Part shown: piece by piece, positions 21,381 to 23,300 of the stretch | How positions within the stretch are numbered: position 1 is the stretch's first letter | How the letters are laid out: the number at the start of each line of letters is the position of its first letter | Assembly: GCA_016719015.1 (NCBI GenBank) | Contig: JADKAZ010000011.1 | Location: forward strand, 1 to 23,300 | From: Chitinophagaceae bacterium | GTDB taxonomy: Bacteria > Bacteroidota > Bacteroidia > Chitinophagales > Chitinophagaceae | Length of the DNA: 23,300 bases | Reading direction: 5' to 3' | Program-made: the position numbers and the translations under genes | Notes under the pieces: generated by a model | Databases searched by the model: none | Told to the model about the DNA's origin: nothing | What the model saw: only the letters and a program-made list of their open reading frames with translations

Positions 21381-21481
21381 GCGTTGTATTAAACAACCAA
21401 GTGCGACGCATAATGATTATGATTTAAAGGCTTGGCGCGAACTAGGGATCATCAACAGCTGGACTGCTACAGGAGCTTGAC

Positions 21482-21697
21482 ATGGCGGCAAAACATTATC
21501 CAAAGGGCCTTGATGGCCGCATGCGGGATCAGGACGGCGAGATCCGCCAGAAGCGTAGCGATACGAAAGTGGAAACTCTGCGTAAGACCTACGGCGAAGA
21601 TTTCGCCAAGGGTTATCGGTCGGATGCACAACTCGGCACGGTGCTCAAGCGTGAAGGCATCGAGACCTTGGATCAGCTGCTCAAGAAGAACAAGTAG
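21482..21697 (+). CDS. Small conserved-looking hypothetical protein divergent from the WYL gene
   Basis: A 71-aa highly charged protein (HYPKGLDGRMRDQDGEIRQK, then ETLRKTYGEDFAKGYRSDAQ, then a lysine-rich end). The ATG at 21482 has a good AGGAG site. I have an impression of similar small proteins in accessory regions of proteobacteria but cannot name a function. It has no hydrophobic segment, no cysteines and no obvious DNA-binding motif. Its position directly opposite the regulator suggests shared control with the defence operon. Confidence 0.65.
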   Translation: MAAKHYPKGLDGRMRDQDGEIRQKRSDTKVETLRKTYGEDFAKGYRSDAQLGTVLKREGIETLDQLLKKNK

Positions 21698-21824
21698 CCG
21701 GGCGGCGGTAAAGGTCTCGAGCGGCGACCCGGGGTCAGATATTGATCGATCGACACCGTCTGCACGATAGATACCCTGAGTGCCTTGGCGAGCCGGTCCG
21801 GGTGACGCCGTGCGTAATCGCCCG

Positions 21825-21985
21825 TCGCAGCATGAAATGCTCCTGGACGTTGCCGATTCGTGACGCACTGCGTCACGAATTGAGCTGGACCCACTACCGA
21901 TCCCTCCTTCGTGTCGAAGAACCCGCCGCCGCGCTTGGTACATGAACGAAGCCGCCGATCAGAACTGGAGTACCCGTGCATCCGG
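21825..21985 (+). pseudogene. Remnant of a DUF1016-family nuclease gene (N-terminal domain)
   Basis: One frame gives LPIRDALRHELSWTHYRSLLRVEEPAA and, after a one-step frame change at about 21930-21940, the next gives WYMNEAADQNWSTRA. Joined, this is the conserved core of the DUF1016 N-terminal domain; compare LSWSHFVEILPL in the intact gene at 11794-12876. The match fades before about 21825 and stops after 21985, where unrelated sequence begins. It has no start codon or catalytic domain. It is best read as debris of another DUF1016 gene, not a second copy from the present operon, since the wording differs. Confidence 0.6.
21856..21880. repeat. 25-bp near-perfect palindrome
   Basis: ATTCGTGACGCA and TGCGTCACGAAT flank a single C. 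It lies inside the DUF1016 remnant, encoding part of IRDALRHEL, so it may simply be coding sequence that happens to be palindromic. Confidence 0.6.
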
Positions 21986-22325
21986 CTGCACTGGAGGTGG
22001 CGAAGTCGCAGCCGGGGAAGCAACTTCACCGACCGGGCCAGAGTCGAGGCCAGAGTCGAGGCCAGAGTCGGAGGACGAATGGCGTTCCCGGCCAGCGTGG
22101 CGGGCAGAGTGCGGGCCAGAGTCCAAACAAGCTGCCCTGAGCGCTGGGTTCGATTCAAGCCGTCGCAGACGGTCCAGTGGGAGCCCGCGGTTTCCGGGTA
22201 GCCAGACGGGTAGCTGGCGACAAATCAGAAGCACACATTCTCTGCATGTTATTGATATTAAATGTATATTATGCAGTGAGCCTATCTATACGACATCGTT
22301 CTTATGTAGTCACTACCAGGAGACC
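21986..22325. other. Degenerate intergenic stretch
   Basis: No intact gene is seen. Besides the 12-bp tandem repeat, the base composition changes sharply at about 22235-22310, where an AT-rich segment (around TTGATATTAAATGTATATTA) probably holds the promoter of the gene that follows. The stretch looks like a junction between accessory debris and resident chromosome. Confidence 0.4.
22037..22070. repeat. 12-bp tandem repeat, just under three copies
   Basis: The unit GCCAGAGTCGAG occurs at 22037-22048 and 22049-22060, with a partial copy to 22070. In one frame it reads as repeated PESR. Such repeats occur in the C-terminal linkers of AlbA_2/RecG-like ATP-binding proteins, so this may be debris of such a gene, but flanking support is weak. 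Confidence 0.6.
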
Positions 22326-23212
22326 ATTCACGACCCCCCCGATCCGGAATTCGAAAGCCCCGTTCCCGCGCTGTCGTTCACACGCCTGCAGCTTCCTCGT
22401 CACCAGTGTCGGCGCCGGTTTCGCGCCGTCCGTCCAACTGGTGATGGCGCAGACGGCGATCAAGACCGATGACGTCGGCCTGCTGGCGGGCGAGGTCAAG
22501 GTGCCGGGCTGGCGATGGCGAAATGGTCGCCTATCGCGCCTTTGCCCAAGGGGCGGTCAAGCCGCCGGGTGTCCTCGTGGTTTCCGAAATCTTGGGGGTC
22601 CATGAGCACATCCAGGACGTTTGCCGCCGCCTGGCCAAGCTCGGCTATTGTGCCATCGCGCCCGAACTCTTCGCCCGTCAGGGTGACCCGCGCCAGTATT
22701 CAAGCATTCCCGATATTCTCGCCAAGATCACCAGCAAGACGCCGGATGCGCAGGTGATGAGCGATCTCGATGCGACCGTCGCCTGGGCGGCGTCCAAAGG
22801 CGCCAATACGGACCGACTGGCGATCACCGGCTTCTGCTGGGGTGGTCGCATCACCTGGCTCTATTGTGCCCACAACCCGCAGGTCAAGGCCGGCGTCGCC
22901 TGGTACGGGCGGCTGGTCGGCGACGTCAATGAGTTCACCCCACGCCATCCGATCAACATTGCCGCCGACCTCAAGGCGCCGGTACTCGGCCTCTATGGTG
23001 GCCTCGATACGGGCATCCCGCTGGAAACCGTCGAGAAGATGGAGATGGCGCTGAAAGAAGGCAGCAAGGCTGCCCGCCTTTCGCAGATTCACGTTTACGA
23101 CAATGCCCCGCATGCCTTCCACGCCGATTACCGCCCCAGTTTCACCAAGGATGCGGCGGAAGACGGCTGGAAGCGGATGCAGTCCTGGTTCAAGAAGACG
23201 GACAAGGCCTGA
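22326..23212 (+). CDS. Dienelactone hydrolase family protein with Tat-type signal, two apparent indels
   Basis: The 3' part is clear: VVSEILGVHEHIQDVCRRLAKLGY, the nucleophile elbow GFCWGG (Cys), LYGGLDTGIP with the acid, and NAPHAFHADYRP with the His. This is the complete dienelactone-hydrolase Cys-Asp-His set. Upstream two shifts are needed. Dropping one T near 22387 gives TRRSFLVTSVGAGFA, a Tat signal core followed by VMAQTAIKTD. Dropping one G in 22506-22508 gives VPAGDGEMVAYRAF. The restored protein has about 295 aa. AGGAG stands at 22318-22322, but no ATG is at a proper distance in frame; the in-frame position used here is an ATT, so the true start is unclear and another error is possible. 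Probably a resident (core) gene encoding an exported hydrolase. Confidence 0.8.
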
Positions 23213-23223
23213 GCGGGGTTTGG

Positions 23224-23238
23224 CGAAGCGTCGCTTCG
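23224..23238. terminator. Short hairpin after the hydrolase gene
   Basis: CGAAGC and GCTTCG pair around a 3-nt loop 12 nt after the stop codon. No T-run follows, so termination is only suggested. Confidence 0.3.
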
Positions 23239-23272
23239 TGCTACGCTTCACCGCTCGCAAGGAACTCCCCAG

Positions 23273-23300
23273 ATGACCGAAGCCGACCAGAAGACTGAAT
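23273..23300 (+). CDS. Possible start of a further gene, cut by window edge
   Basis: An ATG at 23273 with AAGGA about 9 nt upstream opens a frame reading MTEADQKTE to the edge. Nine codons are too few to identify anything. Confidence 0.35.

Noticed and set aside
22037..22070. CRISPR-like repeat
   Set aside because: The 12-bp units are directly adjacent with no spacers; it is a simple tandem repeat. No CRISPR array or cas gene is present in the window.

Overview
The window reads as an accessory (defence and integration) region of a GC-rich proteobacterium, most likely a betaproteobacterium. The basis is codon use, the Tat-exported dienelactone-hydrolase-like gene at the right edge, and the protein families present. 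This taxonomic call is inference; there is no rRNA or tRNA gene to anchor it.

Left region (1-3421) holds two back-to-back caspase modules. On the minus strand a small ThsB-like TIR protein is followed 5 nt later by a caspase-like protein that runs off the left edge, an arrangement resembling a TIR-caspase (type IV-like) Thoeris pair. Divergently, a second caspase-like gene (706-2497) is coupled to an alpha/beta-hydrolase gene (2501-3421). The caspase gene carries a one-base shift lying between its catalytic His and Cys. A short gene-poor stretch follows.

Integration region (3670-7200) contains a tyrosine recombinase, a small companion gene downstream of it, and two small overlapping genes (6452-7200) of unknown function. 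Between the recombinase start and those genes lie about 1.1 kb without a credible ORF (5300-6452). This stretch is packed with more than 20 short inverted repeats, many sharing the same loop sequences (TCAAG, TCGGG, CGAG). The imperfect pairs are G-U on the plus strand, which suggests a large structured RNA read rightward.

Central and right region (7468-21312) is a 13-kb minus-strand operon with overlapping or nearly abutting genes. In transcription order these are a WYL-domain regulator, an SNF2-type helicase with a DUF3883-like C-terminus, a HEPN-like/zinc-ribbon protein, a DUF1156 DNA methyltransferase, a DUF1016 PD-(D/E)XK nuclease and a DUF499 ATPase. A possible small ORF and a putative dual-OB-like protein follow. 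A DUF488 gene converges on the last one and overlaps it. The content (regulator, translocase, methylase, nuclease, ATPase) fits a DNA-modification-based anti-phage system. Upstream of the regulator is a divergent promoter region and a 71-aa conserved-looking small protein. Beyond that is a degenerate stretch with a DUF1016 remnant and 12-bp tandem repeats.

Right edge: a Tat-signal dienelactone-hydrolase-like gene with two apparent indels, then possibly the first codons of another gene. At least seven single- or two-base frame disruptions occur across otherwise well-conserved genes, several in homopolymers, including the likely core gene at the right edge. Sequencing or assembly error is therefore a serious alternative to real gene decay.
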